Notes: generated by a model not told the origin, from the letters alone. Positions 36,853 to 51,399 are shown, counted from the stretch's first letter. The stretch is 64,000 nucleotides of DNA from Corynebacterium sp. TAE3-ERU12 (GCF_019209905.1 NZ_JAHUTM010000001.1:62001-126000); one strand, 5' to 3'. A program made the numbers and translations.

Positions 36853-36922
36853 GCAGATCCGTACCAATTGCGCAGATCCGTGCGAAATTTCGTACGGATC
36901 TGCGCAATTGGTACGGGTTTGT
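36853..36922. repeat. Palindromic intergenic element, copy 7
   Basis: Left arm GCAGATCCGTACCAATTGCG, right arm GCGCAATTGGTACGGGTTTG, centre GAAATTTCG. It lies in the 400-base gap 36767-37166, which has no gene. Confidence 0.9.
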
Positions 36923-36954
36923 GCGCGGGAGGCGTTAGCGGGGCTGTCAGGTGC

Positions 36955-37056
36955 CGCGCCCGCGCCCGCGCCTGCACCCCACGCGCCACACCCACCTCAC
37001 GCGCCACACGCACGCATCACACACCCCACACGCACCACACACGCCGTGCACCCGCT
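36955..37056. repeat. C/A-rich low-complexity tract
   Basis: This stretch is almost entirely C, A and G, built from CACGCGCCACAC- and CACACGCAC-like units. It occupies the part of the gap nearest the next gene's promoter. Confidence 0.8.
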
Positions 37057-37166
37057 CAGCACCCCAGCAGCAGCACCGAACCGCCGCGACGATGCCGCTG
37101 TTTCACCGTTGCTTGCTACCATCCCGGGGCAAGCGTAAATAATCCCAGGACCCTAGTGAGGTATCC

Positions 37167-37703
37167 ATGTCACGCCCCAACCCTTACGGCGAGCCCGAGT
37201 ACCAGAACCAGTATCCGGGCCAGTACCAGGACCAGTACCAGGGTCAATACCAGGGCCAGCAGTACCAGGAGCCCCCGGCGCAGAAGGGTCTCATCGCCGG
37301 TCGCCTCGATGGCAAGAGCCTGGCGGCCAATATTGGCATCACTGCGTTGCTCGGCGGCGTTATTACTGGCGCTTTGGTCTGGCTGGTTGACGCCATCGTC
37401 ACGAGCCTCACCGGTTACGCGAATGACACGCTGTCCGCCGCTGTCGGCTGGGCTTTGCTGTGCATTGTGTTCGCCATTATTGGCGGCGCGTTGGCGATTC
37501 CGGCTTATATGACGTCGAATACTGGCCTGTTCAAGGCTGCGGTTGTGGCTATTGGTGCGGTCGCTATTGTGGTGCGCGTCTTTATGGGCGGCCTGCTCGA
37601 CGGGGACTGGAATAGCCTGATTGAGTTGACCGGCATTGCCTGCACGGTCGCTGTGGTTAATACGGTTCCGGGTCGTGTTCGCGCTGCCGACGTGTACGTC
37701 TAA
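37167..37703 (+). CDS. Four-span membrane protein with Tyr/Gln-rich N-terminus
   Basis: A 178-residue protein. The first ~40 residues carry repeated YQ-Q units (QYQGQYQGQQYQE), giving a flexible cytoplasmic tail. Four hydrophobic segments follow (IGITALLGGVITGALVWLV, VGWALLCIVFAIIGGALAI, KAAVVAIGAVAIVVRVF, IELTGIACTVAVVN). No enzyme motif is seen. Similar proteins are common and uncharacterised in corynebacteria. A terminator follows. Confidence 0.8.
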   Translation: MSRPNPYGEPEYQNQYPGQYQDQYQGQYQGQQYQEPPAQKGLIAGRLDGKSLAANIGITALLGGVITGALVWLVDAIVTSLTGYANDTLSAAVGWALLCIVFAIIGGALAIPAYMTSNTGLFKAAVVAIGAVAIVVRVFMGGLLDGDWNSLIELTGIACTVAVVNTVPGRVRAADVYV

Positions 37704-37726
37704 ATCAGGTCGCTACCGGCGATAAT

Positions 37727-37765
37727 AATGCCGCGCCCCCTTCGTTGGGAGCGCGGCATTTTTCT
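37727..37765 (+). terminator. Rho-independent terminator
   Basis: AATGCCGCGCCCCC pairs with GGGAGCGCGGCATT across a TTCGTT loop and is followed by TTTTC. It ends the membrane protein transcript, and could also act on the convergent ligase gene. Confidence 0.85.
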
Positions 37766-37812
37766 TGTGGTGTCGGCGTTGGTGCTTGCCGACGTTGTGG
37801 GCTGGCGGGCGC

Positions 37813-39537
37813 CTAAGCGTCCTGCATATCGGGCAGTTCGCGCTTGAGCACCTTGCCGGTGTCGTTGCGGGGCAGGTCGTCCATCCAGAACACGTCGCGG
37901 GGTTCGGCCTGCTCGATGAGGCAGTCCACCACGTGGCGCTTGACGTCATCCTCGGTCAGGGCCTGGCCGACCTCATTGTCCTCGCGGACCACGTAGGCCA
38001 CGAGGCGGGACTTGATCGGGTCGGTCTTGTCGCCGCGGACGAAGACGTCTTTCACACCGGGCAGGGTGCCCAGGGCTTCTTCGGCTTCCAGCGGGAAGAT
38101 GTTTTCGCCGCCGTTGATGATCATGTCGTCGGCACGCCCGCATACGTGCAGGTAGCCCTTCTCATCGAGGTAGCCGAGGTCACCAATGGCGACCTGGCCG
38201 TCGATGATGTCGATCGGGATGTCCGGGTTGGTGTAGCCCTTGAACATCATGCCGTTGGCCGAGTAGATGCGGCCGATGGTGCCGGTGGGAACCACGCGGC
38301 CCTGTTCATCACGAATGGACAGGGCAACACCGGGCATGGCGCGGCCGGCGGTCTCCGGGTTGGCGGCGAGTTCCTTAGCGGAGGCGGTAGAGACCTGGCC
38401 GATCTCGGTGGAGCCGTAGAAGTTGCAGGTCACCGGGCCGAAGCGGGCATTGAGCTTGCGCACCAGCCAGGCCGGCATGGCATTGCCGGCGGACACAATG
38501 AACCGCGGCTGGTGGAGGTTAAAGGCGCGGGTTGCTTCCTCGGCCTCCAGCATCTCCTTGAGGAATACGACGGAGGACACGTAGGCATTCACGCCGTGCT
38601 TCTCGGCGTCCTCCATGCACTTGACCGGGTCGAAGACGCGGCGCAGCACCAGCGTGGAGCGCGCGGCCAGGGCGATATTGAGGTTCGCCCAGCCCCAGGC
38701 GTGGAAGATCGAGGCGGTCTGCTGCACCACCTGGTACGGGCGCCACGGGATGCGCTGCAGAATGCCGGCGGCGGCCTTCGGGGTGAGCGGTTCACCGTAG
38801 ATAACGCCCTTCGGGGTGCCGGTGGTGCCCGAGGACATGATGATGATCCGGCCCTTGCGGTTGGTCAGGGCGAATTTGGAGCGGCCGCCGGTGGCGATGC
38901 GCTCCGACAGGGTCGTCCAGCCGGGTTTGAGCTGCGGCGGGTTGTCCTTATCGGAAATGTGCACGACGGTGACTTTGACGTCGGGGTGCGCCTCGGTCGG
39001 AATGCGGTCGAGGAATTCGTCGTCGACGAAGAGGTAGTCGATATTGTGCTCGGCGAAGATCCGGTCGAGCTGCTGCTTGGAGGACCCGACGTTCAGGAGC
39101 AGCACATCGCAGCCGAGGAAGCCCTTCGCGGCCAGCGGGAAAATAATGCCGCGGCCGTTGCGGGCCATGATCGCCATCCGGGAGCCAGGGCCGACGCCCT
39201 CGTCCTTGAGGTTACGGGCCAGGGCGGTGGCCTGGTCGTCGAGTTCCTGGTAGGTCAGCTGGCCGTCATCGTCGATGATGGCGGTGTGGTCGCCCGCGCG
39301 ACAGCTGGACCGACGAATCTGGGCGGCAGTGGAGAAACCCCAGCGCACGGCGCCTTCCACGAATTTCGCGGCCTGCACTGGCCCGCCGACGTTCAGCATG
39401 CCGGTGCGGATAATCGGCGGAATCGCCTGCAGCATGTGGATGGCCTCGTGCTTGGCCGGAACGCCATGCTTTTTCTCCGGGTAGTACTCGGATTTCGGCA
39501 TTGCGGGTTGAGACGTCGATCCCTGGGGGCTGGTCAC
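37813..39537 (-). CDS. FadD-type fatty-acid--CoA (AMP) ligase, paralogue 1
   Basis: A 574-residue ANL-superfamily enzyme. The AMP-binding P-loop MSSGTTGTPKGV lies near residue 205, FYGSTEIGQVS near 335, GDLGYLDEKGYLHVCGRADD near 460, and the C-terminal catalytic lysine in NDTGKVLKREL. It activates a carboxylic acid with ATP and CoA. The GTG at 39537 is preceded by AGGAG. The next enzyme upstream on the strand is a clear paralogue. Confidence 0.88.
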   Translation of the reverse strand: MTSPQGSTSQPAMPKSEYYPEKKHGVPAKHEAIHMLQAIPPIIRTGMLNVGGPVQAAKFVEGAVRWGFSTAAQIRRSSCRAGDHTAIIDDDGQLTYQELDDQATALARNLKDEGVGPGSRMAIMARNGRGIIFPLAAKGFLGCDVLLLNVGSSKQQLDRIFAEHNIDYLFVDDEFLDRIPTEAHPDVKVTVVHISDKDNPPQLKPGWTTLSERIATGGRSKFALTNRKGRIIIMSSGTTGTPKGVIYGEPLTPKAAAGILQRIPWRPYQVVQQTASIFHAWGWANLNIALAARSTLVLRRVFDPVKCMEDAEKHGVNAYVSSVVFLKEMLEAEEATRAFNLHQPRFIVSAGNAMPAWLVRKLNARFGPVTCNFYGSTEIGQVSTASAKELAANPETAGRAMPGVALSIRDEQGRVVPTGTIGRIYSANGMMFKGYTNPDIPIDIIDGQVAIGDLGYLDEKGYLHVCGRADDMIINGGENIFPLEAEEALGTLPGVKDVFVRGDKTDPIKSRLVAYVVREDNEVGQALTEDDVKRHVVDCLIEQAEPRDVFWMDDLPRNDTGKVLKRELPDMQDA

Positions 39538-39651
39538 AGTGGTTCTCCTCGGCACATTAGAAATGGGGCCCGGCGCGGGTGAATCGGAGCCCAAATATCG
39601 AACTATACCCAGATTGTGACCATATTGTGTTAATTTTGTCGCCTTCTGGGA

Positions 39652-41382
39652 CTACTCAGCGTCGGTGTCGGCATGCGGGCGCGCAGCCATCGTCGATGCC
39701 GGGTCGCCTTCGCGGGCCTCGTCGATATAGCGCGGCACCACCTTGCCGGCACCATTGCGCGGCAGGTGATCCATGAAGATCACCTTGTCCGGCACCGACC
39801 AGGACGCCAGGTGCGTGCCGACGTAGGACTGGATGGCCTCCGCCGAGAGCTGCTCGCCTTCGGAGGTGTCATCGCGCACCACGTAGAGGTGCAGTTCGGC
39901 GATGAGGTCATCGTCTTGCACGCCGCGGGCGTAGATATCGGCCACGCCGGGCATTGGGCCGACGAGCTCTTCAACCTCGCGGGGGAAGACATTCTCGCCG
40001 CCCTTGATGATCATGTCGTCGGAACGGCCACAGATATAGAGGTATCCGTTCTCATCCATGCGGGCGGTGTCGCCGATCTCGAACATGCCGTCAACGGTGG
40101 TGTACTTATCGTCCTCGGACAGGTAGCCCTTGAAGGTCATTTCCTGGACGCAGTGCAGGCGACCAATTTCGCCGCGCGGGACCTCGTTATTGTTCTCGTC
40201 GAGCAGTGCCAGGCGCACACCAATCGCCGGGCGGCCAGCGGTATCCGGCATGGCGGCAAGTTCCGGGCCGGTGGCGATGGTGGTCAGGCCGGCCTCGGTG
40301 GAGCCGTAGAAATTGCACACCACGGGCCCGAAGCGTCGGGTCAGGGCGGTGACTAGCCAGGCCGGGATGGCGTTACCGGAGGACACCATGAACTTGAACG
40401 GGCCGATCTTGGTGTCCGGTTGTGCGTCGAGCTCGTCTTTGAGGAAGCGCAGCCAGATGGCGGCGGAAATCATACCGTTGACGCCATACTGTTTGCACTG
40501 CTCAATGCACTTTTTCGCGTCGAAGATGCGGTGCGTGACAAGGGTGGCGCCGGTGCCCATGGCGATAATGACATTTGCCCAGCCCCAGGCGTGGAACATG
40601 GAGGCGGCCTGGTGGATGACCAGATTGCGGCGCCACGGCACGCGGTCGACGATAGCGCCGAGGGTGGCCGGGGTTTTCGGCTCATCACGCATGATGCCCT
40701 TGGGCAGGCCGGTGGTGCCGGAGGACATGATGACAATGCGGGACTGCTTCGGGCGGTCTTCCAGCTTGGCCTTGGAATGCAGGCCGGAGTCGATGAGGTC
40801 CTGCATGACCAGGGCGCCTTCGGGCAGGCCGGAGCGGTCATTGGGGTCTTCGAGGTGCGTGATGACGATCTGGCAGCCGTGCATATCCTCCGGCAGCTGC
40901 GGCAGGAACTCCTCGTCAATGAAGAGGTAGTTGATGTTATTGCGCTCGACCAGGGCGTCGATCTGGGAGGGGGAAGCGCCGATATTCATCAGCATGATGC
41001 GAGCGCCGGTGAAGGCCTTCATCGCCATCGGGATGATGATGCCGCGGCCATTGCGGGCGATGACGCCGAAGGAGGATTCATTATTCATGCCGCGGTCGAT
41101 GAGCTCTTTGGTCATCTGGACGGTCTGGTCACGCAGTTCGGTATAGGTGAGCTCGCCCAGATCGTCGACTAGGGCTAGTCGGTTGGGGTAGCGCAGTGCG
41201 CCCATATTGATAAGTGCTGCCACAGAGAAACCCCAGCGTCGCAGGTAGTTCGCTATTTTGGGGGCCTGAGCGGGCGTCATGTAGAGCGCACCCGATTCCA
41301 TGAGTGGTTTAACGGACTGCAGTGCAGCTTTGACCTGGAAGGAAATGGGGTTGTGGGGTACGACGTTCGTCTCAGTTTTCAT
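39652..41382 (-). CDS. FadD-type fatty-acid--CoA (AMP) ligase, paralogue 2
   Basis: A 576-residue ANL enzyme aligning along its whole length with paralogue 1. Motifs are MSSGTTGLPKGI, NFYGSTEAGLTT, ARMDENGYLYICGRSDD and the lysine in NGAGKVVPRYI. Shared unusual stretches such as HAWGWAN and NARFGPV/TRRFGPV show a duplication. The 114-base gap to paralogue 1 has its own ribosome site. Upstream, 238 bases separate it from the acyl-CoA oxidase gene and its terminator hairpin. Confidence 0.88.
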   Translation of the reverse strand: MKTETNVVPHNPISFQVKAALQSVKPLMESGALYMTPAQAPKIANYLRRWGFSVAALINMGALRYPNRLALVDDLGELTYTELRDQTVQMTKELIDRGMNNESSFGVIARNGRGIIIPMAMKAFTGARIMLMNIGASPSQIDALVERNNINYLFIDEEFLPQLPEDMHGCQIVITHLEDPNDRSGLPEGALVMQDLIDSGLHSKAKLEDRPKQSRIVIMSSGTTGLPKGIMRDEPKTPATLGAIVDRVPWRRNLVIHQAASMFHAWGWANVIIAMGTGATLVTHRIFDAKKCIEQCKQYGVNGMISAAIWLRFLKDELDAQPDTKIGPFKFMVSSGNAIPAWLVTALTRRFGPVVCNFYGSTEAGLTTIATGPELAAMPDTAGRPAIGVRLALLDENNNEVPRGEIGRLHCVQEMTFKGYLSEDDKYTTVDGMFEIGDTARMDENGYLYICGRSDDMIIKGGENVFPREVEELVGPMPGVADIYARGVQDDDLIAELHLYVVRDDTSEGEQLSAEAIQSYVGTHLASWSVPDKVIFMDHLPRNGAGKVVPRYIDEAREGDPASTMAARPHADTDAE

Positions 41383-41543
41383 TGGCTATGAACTCCTTCG
41401 CAGGCAATCGGGTGGCGGCCGAAATAATAGTCTCGATAGGCTAACAAAACAATTCTGTGTTTTAGCGCAGCCTTATGGCTAGACACGTTCTAAATATCGG
41501 CCGCGGCACAGCAAGTGTTACAGATTGGTCACAAAATGAACAA

Positions 41544-41582
41544 TGCGGCGTACACCCAATCCACGATCAGGGGTACGCCGCA
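41544..41582 (-). terminator. Terminator downstream of the acyl-CoA oxidase gene
   Basis: On the minus strand TGCGGCGTAC and its complement form a 10-bp stem with a 19-base loop, followed by TTGTTCATTTTG. The long loop lowers confidence. Confidence 0.55.
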
Positions 41583-41620
41583 CTGCGGCCAACACTCACG
41601 TCAAGCCGATTGCGCCCGAC

Positions 41621-43717
41621 TTAAGCCTCATCGACGCCAGCGTCGTTAAGCATCGGTACTTCAAGCAACGCCTCCGGCACGCCGAACGCGTCGACAAGCA
41701 CCTGCGACCACGGGCCAAGCGAATCAACCAGGTCATTCACGGCAGCACGGGCAGCCTTCGTGCGCGAACCAGTAAGGATATTCTGCTCCTGGTACCAACC
41801 GGAGTGCTCATCAATAACCGACAGCGCGAACAGATTCCGCACCTGCTGGAACACCTCAGTGGCTTCATCCGCCGGGTCCATCTTGGCCTCAGCCTCAGCC
41901 AGCGCCTCCAACAACAAGGTGTCAATCCGGGCAAAACCGCAGGCGATCAAGTGATCCTGGGCCTCATCAACAGCCCGCACCGCATCCTCGGGCTCCATCT
42001 TCTTCGCGCCCCGCAGGCGCCGGGCCAGGGACTTCAGCAGATTCTGCTCACGGTCCTCAAATAGCTGCACCTGGTAGGCCAGGTCGAACATGGACTCTTC
42101 ATCACGGTCCGAAATCCGGTCCAGCAGCGACTGAATCGTGGTGGTCACCGTGGTACGCCGCCGCACCAGGTCAGAAATATTGTCCACGCCGAAGCGCAGC
42201 ATATCCATCGGATCCAGGTCCGCCATATCGCGCGCATACGCGGTCAGCAGCTCTTTGCCCACCATCTGCACGAGGACCATATTGTCGCCCTCAAAGGTGG
42301 TGAAAACATCGGAGTCATCCTTGAAGATCGGCAGCAGATTCTCTGCCATATAGCCAGCGCCGCCACATGCCTCACGACATTCCTGGATGGCAAAAGTGGC
42401 GTGCTCAGTATTGGCGACCTTCACCGCAGCGGCCAGGGACTCCATTTCCCGCTGCTGCCACTGCTGTTCCTCGGTGGGGTTAGCCACATCCCACTTGCCG
42501 TGGTCAATCAACTGCACCTGCTCGTGCAGACGCTCAATGGTCTGGTTCTGCAGCAGCGCCAGGGCATAACTGCGCGCCAGCAGCGGCAGCAGGCGCAGGC
42601 GGTGTGCACGGTGGTCGATGAGGCGCTTCTCATTACCGGGCAGGCCCTCAAACTGGCGCCGCCGCATCGCATAGCTCAAAGCCAGGGCCAGGGAGGTGCG
42701 CGTGGCAGCACCAGCAGCAGCACCGACAGAGATCCGGCCCCGGATCAGGGTGCCCAGCATGGTGAAGAAACGCCGATTCTTCGACTCAATAGGCGAGCTG
42801 TACTTCCCGTCGGCGCTGACATCAGCAAACCGGTTAAGCAGCGCCTCACGGGGCACCCGCACGTGGTCGAAGGAGAAAGTGCCGTTATCGACGCCGGTCA
42901 GGCCGCCCTTGAGGCCGTGGTCGCCGATGGTGACACCCGGCAAGGCATTGCCCTCGTCGTCACGCAACGGCACCAGCAGACAGTGCACGCCGTGGCTCTC
43001 GCCGGGCTCGCCGTTCTCATCTGGGGTGTGCAACTGCGCGAAGACGGCAGCCATCGTGCCGTGGCGAGCGGCATTGCCGATATAGACCTTCTCCGCAGAG
43101 GCAGTGGGGGAGTGGACCACGAACTCTTCGGTTTCGGGGTCGTAGGTGGCGGTGGTTTCCAGGTTCTGCACATCAGAGCCGTGGCCGCGCTCAGTCATGC
43201 CGAAGCAACCAAGCAGGTCCAGGTTGATGATGTCGCGCACGTACTTGGAGTGGCGTTCGGTGCCTAGCGCTTCGACCGCGCCGCCCCACAGGCCCCACTG
43301 CACGCCGGACTTAACCATCACGGAAAGATCGGCGTGGCCAATCATTTCCATGCCGGTCAGGGTGTCGCCGGTATTGCCGGTGCCGCCCTGGGCCTCGGTG
43401 AACGCGCCTAGTGGCAGGCCGCAGTCGCGTAGTTTCTCCAGGCGCGGGATGAGCGCGTCGCGGGCTTCATCCAGCGGTAGGCCGTACTGCGGTTGGAAAA
43501 ATTCGTCGTCGAGTAGCTCGCGCATGATGGCGCGGCGCTCAGACCAGCGCCCGTCGAGGGCCTTCATGAGCGTCTCGGCTACCGCCGGGTTCGGCTCGGT
43601 GGGCAATTTTGACGGGCGATGGGAGCGCTCCGCGCCGTCCGAGGAGGCCTCATGGCCTCGTGTGCTGTCGGCGCTGGTGATGCCTTCGGTGTGGTCCAGG
43701 TCATCTTTGTTCGTCAT
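41621..43717 (-). CDS. Acyl-CoA dehydrogenase/oxidase-family protein (ACOX-like)
   Basis: A 698-residue FAD enzyme with the acyl-CoA oxidase layout rather than that of 380-residue dehydrogenases. The flavin region is GCFGMTERGHGSDVQN, then YIGNAARHG, GDHGLKGGLTGVDNG and a long alpha-helical C-terminal half. CREACGGAGYMAENLLP contains the usual arginine and glycine-rich flavin contacts. It should oxidise acyl-CoA to trans-2-enoyl-CoA; the electron acceptor cannot be told from sequence. A TAGCCT hexamer ends six bases before the ATG. It lies upstream of the two ligases on the same strand. Confidence 0.85.
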   Translation of the reverse strand: MTNKDDLDHTEGITSADSTRGHEASSDGAERSHRPSKLPTEPNPAVAETLMKALDGRWSERRAIMRELLDDEFFQPQYGLPLDEARDALIPRLEKLRDCGLPLGAFTEAQGGTGNTGDTLTGMEMIGHADLSVMVKSGVQWGLWGGAVEALGTERHSKYVRDIINLDLLGCFGMTERGHGSDVQNLETTATYDPETEEFVVHSPTASAEKVYIGNAARHGTMAAVFAQLHTPDENGEPGESHGVHCLLVPLRDDEGNALPGVTIGDHGLKGGLTGVDNGTFSFDHVRVPREALLNRFADVSADGKYSSPIESKNRRFFTMLGTLIRGRISVGAAAGAATRTSLALALSYAMRRRQFEGLPGNEKRLIDHRAHRLRLLPLLARSYALALLQNQTIERLHEQVQLIDHGKWDVANPTEEQQWQQREMESLAAAVKVANTEHATFAIQECREACGGAGYMAENLLPIFKDDSDVFTTFEGDNMVLVQMVGKELLTAYARDMADLDPMDMLRFGVDNISDLVRRRTTVTTTIQSLLDRISDRDEESMFDLAYQVQLFEDREQNLLKSLARRLRGAKKMEPEDAVRAVDEAQDHLIACGFARIDTLLLEALAEAEAKMDPADEATEVFQQVRNLFALSVIDEHSGWYQEQNILTGSRTKAARAAVNDLVDSLGPWSQVLVDAFGVPEALLEVPMLNDAGVDEA

Positions 43718-43867
43718 GTGCCCAGGCTACGCGGATATATGACCAGGGTAAATAGGAAAATGCCGCAAAAGTGGGCACTGCGCGCAGCAATTGTTTAGGT
43801 GTCACTATCCTGCTTGCCGACGCTTAGGGCTGCCGACCTGGTCGTTAGCTGACGCACACGCGACTGC

Positions 43868-44767
43868 TTAATTCACCGGCGCTGCCTCCGCGCCGGCCAC
43901 AATTGAATCCAATGCAGCCGCATCCATTGGCCCACAGGTGCCCAACCAACGTTCCAAGGCGGCGCGCTCAGCCTCGGTGACCCACAGTTGGTACCGGTGT
44001 TTCACCGCTACCTGGCGGGCGGCATAGCGGCACCGGAACTGGGCATTCGACGGCTGCCAGGTCGCAGCATCGCCGGCGCCTTTTTGCTGATTCGCGGTGC
44101 CATCGACCGCGAGCAGATTCAGTGGGTCATTGGCGAAACTTTGCCGAGTAGCCGCATCGAGTTGCTGGGCGCCTTTCTGCCAGGCATCGGCCATGGCCAC
44201 CACATGGTCGATCTGTACTTCGCGGGAGGTGGTATTGCCGCGCTGGAACTGGATTGTGGCGCCGGTGTAGGGGTCCACCAGGATGCCGCTGAGCACAACA
44301 CAGTCGCGGGTATTGGGTTTGAACTGAATATTTGTCAGGTCCCGGCGCAGGATGTCATTGCGGGTATCGCAGCCGTTGTGGCCCAGAGCTACTGGCACAT
44401 CATCACTCCAGCGCTGCCCGAACTGCTTGCGTTCGTAGCCGGTTTTCGGCGCGCGTCCTTTGACCGCTAGGTCGTCCAGCATGGCGTTAATCTCGGCGGC
44501 CGCGCCGGGCTGGGCCGCGCCGGGCTGGGCTGGGGAGGACTGGGCGGAGTCAGCCCCGTCAGCCTCGTCGGCCGCGCCAGCCCCGTCGTAGCCGTCGGCA
44601 GGCGGAGCGGAATGTGTTGGCTGAGTTGACTGGGCTGGCGATTGGTCCACATCAGTCGATGTGGTCTCAGACAGTCCGGTCGCGCAGCCAGAAAGCACCA
44701 GTATTGACCCCATCGCGATGGCGCAGAAGTAGGTGGGGGCGTGCTTGAGTGGCTGTGATGTGAGCAT
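43868..44767 (-). CDS. HNH-nuclease-family lipoprotein (DUF1524/GmrSD C-terminal-like)
   Basis: A 299-residue protein starting with a lipoprotein signal ending in LVLSGC near residue 27, a low-complexity Ala/Asp/Pro linker containing a duplicated GAAQPGAA, then an HNH-like nuclease domain. The catalytic region is REVQIDHVVAMADAW, followed by NDPLNLLAVDGTANQQKG and CRYAARQVAVKHRYQLWV. Export implies an extracellular nuclease. The ATG at 44767 follows a TACCGT hexamer by seven bases; an upstream ATG at 44830 would spoil the signal peptide. Confidence 0.82.
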   Translation of the reverse strand: MLTSQPLKHAPTYFCAIAMGSILVLSGCATGLSETTSTDVDQSPAQSTQPTHSAPPADGYDGAGAADEADGADSAQSSPAQPGAAQPGAAAEINAMLDDLAVKGRAPKTGYERKQFGQRWSDDVPVALGHNGCDTRNDILRRDLTNIQFKPNTRDCVVLSGILVDPYTGATIQFQRGNTTSREVQIDHVVAMADAWQKGAQQLDAATRQSFANDPLNLLAVDGTANQQKGAGDAATWQPSNAQFRCRYAARQVAVKHRYQLWVTEAERAALERWLGTCGPMDAAALDSIVAGAEAAPVN

Positions 44768-45115
44768 GGAATTAACGGTAGAGGCCGCTTGGACATTGCC
44801 CGTGCCCGGGTTCGCACATACCGTCGGCACGCCGGCATAGGTAGGCCTTAGTTAGGGTGCGCTCATTATTTCGCAAGGGTTACGCGGCTTTTACCAGGTC
44901 GATCAATTGCCACACCACAGTTGTGCTATACATCACACCTGAATGCTGACCTGGGGAAATGAGGTTGCACTTGTTTCGCTACCGGGCTCGTCGTAGGCGA
45001 ATGTAGGACTTAATCAGTACAAAGCGCCCACTTCGAACCGGTCAGCGAGCTGCCACACCAAGGCACCTCGCCGCATCAGGGTCGGTGTGGGCCCAAAACA
45101 GGATAGGGGCCCGCT
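44768..45115. other. Divergent intergenic region before gltB
   Basis: These 348 bases separate the HNH lipoprotein gene from gltB. I see no gene. It must hold the gltB promoter, but no clean -35/-10 pair stands out. A partial DtxR-box resemblance at about 44838-44856 matches only 12 of 19 consensus positions. Confidence 0.6.
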
Positions 45116-49718
<4,603 letters not shown>

Positions 49719-49726
<8 letters not shown>

Positions 49727-51314
49727 CCCCCGTGGATTTATGAAGTACAACCGCGAAGAACCCGCACACCGCCCGGTTCCGCTGCGGTTGATGGACTCGC
49801 GCGAAATCTATGAAGCCGCGCCCGAGGGCCAGATCGAACGCCAGGCCTCACGCTGCATGGACTGCGGCGTTCCGTTCTGCCACTCCGGCTGCCCGCTGGG
49901 CAATATCATCCCCGAGTGGAATGACCTGGTGCGCCAAGGACGCTGGAAGGAAGCTTTCGACCGCCTCCACGCGACGAATAACTTCCCCGAATGGACCGGC
50001 CGGCTATGCCCCGCACCCTGCGAAGGCGCCTGCGTGCTCGGCATTAACGACGACGCCGTCACCATTAAGAACGTCGAACTCGCCATCGCCGAGCGCGGGT
50101 TCGAAAAAGGCTGGGTGCAGCCCATCCCGGCCAGCTTCGATACCGGCCAGTCCGTAGCCGTCGTAGGCTCCGGGCCAGCCGGCCTGGCCGCCGCCCAACA
50201 GCTGGCCCGAGCCGGCCACAGCGTCACCGTCTTCGAACGGGATGACCGCCTCGGCGGCCTCATGCGCTACGGCGTGCCGGACTACAAAATGGAAGCCCAG
50301 TACCTCGACCGGCGACTCGAGCAGATGCGCGGCGAAGGCGTGAAATTCATCACCGGCGTCTCCCCGAACTCCGCCCGCCTGGCCGAATTCAACGCCGTCG
50401 TACTAGCCACCGGCTCCCCCCAGCCACGTGACCTGCCCGTCGACGGCCGCGACCTCGAAGGCGTCTACCAGGCCATGGAGTACCTACCCCAGGCCAACCG
50501 GGTCGTCGCCGGCGACTCCGAGCGCCCCGAAATCGACGCCCGCGGCAAGCGCGTCGTCGTCATCGGTGGCGGCGACACCGGCATCGACTGCTTCGGCACC
50601 GCCCTGCGCCAAGGCGCAACCAGCGTCACCCAGCTCGACATCCGCCCCCGCGCCCCACGGCAACGCGCCGCCTCCACCCCGTGGCCCATGCAGCCACTGG
50701 TATGGAAGGTCGCCACCGCGCACGAAGAAGGCGAATACACCCTCACCGGTGAGGAAACCCCAGAGCAGGTTGAGGCGCTGGGCCTGAAATCCCGCACCGT
50801 CGGCAAGACCCTGGGCAACCGCCTCTTCAACGCCAACACCGTGGCCTTCCACGGCAAAGACGGCCACGTCACCGGCCTATCCGCCAACGAGGTCAAGGTC
50901 GTCGACGGCCGCCGCGTACCCGTCGAAGACACCGACTTCGAACTCGAAGCCGACCTGGTGCTCATCGCTCTAGGCTTCACCGGCGCCGACCGCGCCGGCC
51001 TGGCCAAAGAACTCGGCATCGGCTTCGACGAACGCGGCCGCTTCAAGCGCGACGAGGACTACCGCGCCCTCGACGCCAACGACCGCCCCGTCGGCGACAC
51101 CAACCTCAACAACGCCCGGCCCGGCAACACCGTCGGACTGCCACAATTCGACGGCCCGGTCTACATCGCCGGCGATAACGGCCGCGGTGCCTCACTCATC
51201 GTGTGGGCTATCGCCGAAGGCCGCGCCTGCGCTGAATCCGTCGACCGCTTACTCATGGGCGAGTCCAACCTGCCGCGCGCAGTCGAACCCGCCGACAACC
51301 CCATCAGCGTCTAA
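49719..51314 (+). CDS. gltD: Glutamate synthase small subunit
   Basis: A 531-residue NADPH-oxidising subunit. N-terminal Fe-S cysteines appear as [17 protein letters not shown] and [12 protein letters not shown]. The FAD-binding site is [21 protein letters not shown] near residue 145, and an NADPH-binding Rossmann motif is [17 protein letters not shown] near 285. [18 protein letters not shown] near the end is the conserved FAD-contacting helix. It passes electrons to GltB. The ATG at 49719 lies inside gltB with GGAGG upstream, so the pair is translationally coupled. Confidence 0.96.
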
Positions 51315-51326
51315 CCCAGACACCAC

Positions 51327-51363
51327 AACACCCCCGGTACCTCGCGGTATCGGGGGTGTTTCG
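51327..51363 (+). terminator. Rho-independent terminator after gltBD
   Basis: AACACCCCCGGTACC pairs with GGTATCGGGGGTGTT across TCGC, then TTTCG. It also lies downstream of the convergent catalase gene and may serve both. Confidence 0.85.
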
Positions 51364-51399
51364 CGCGCGCCCCAGGGCAGGCGGGGGCACTGTCAGCGT

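Noticed and set aside
37765..39582. A 605-codon open frame antisense to the FadD paralogue 1 gene
   Set aside because: It is a shadow frame of a GC-rich gene; the minus strand has all ANL motifs and a ribosome site.
44838..44856. Possible DtxR iron box upstream of the HNH lipoprotein gene
   Set aside because: Only 12 of 19 consensus positions match and the symmetry is poor; the region is AT-richer than average, making chance matches likely.
44900..45115. AmtR nitrogen-control site before gltB
   Set aside because: AmtR regulates gltBD in C. glutamicum, but I found no convincing match to its inverted CTAT/ATAG motif here.
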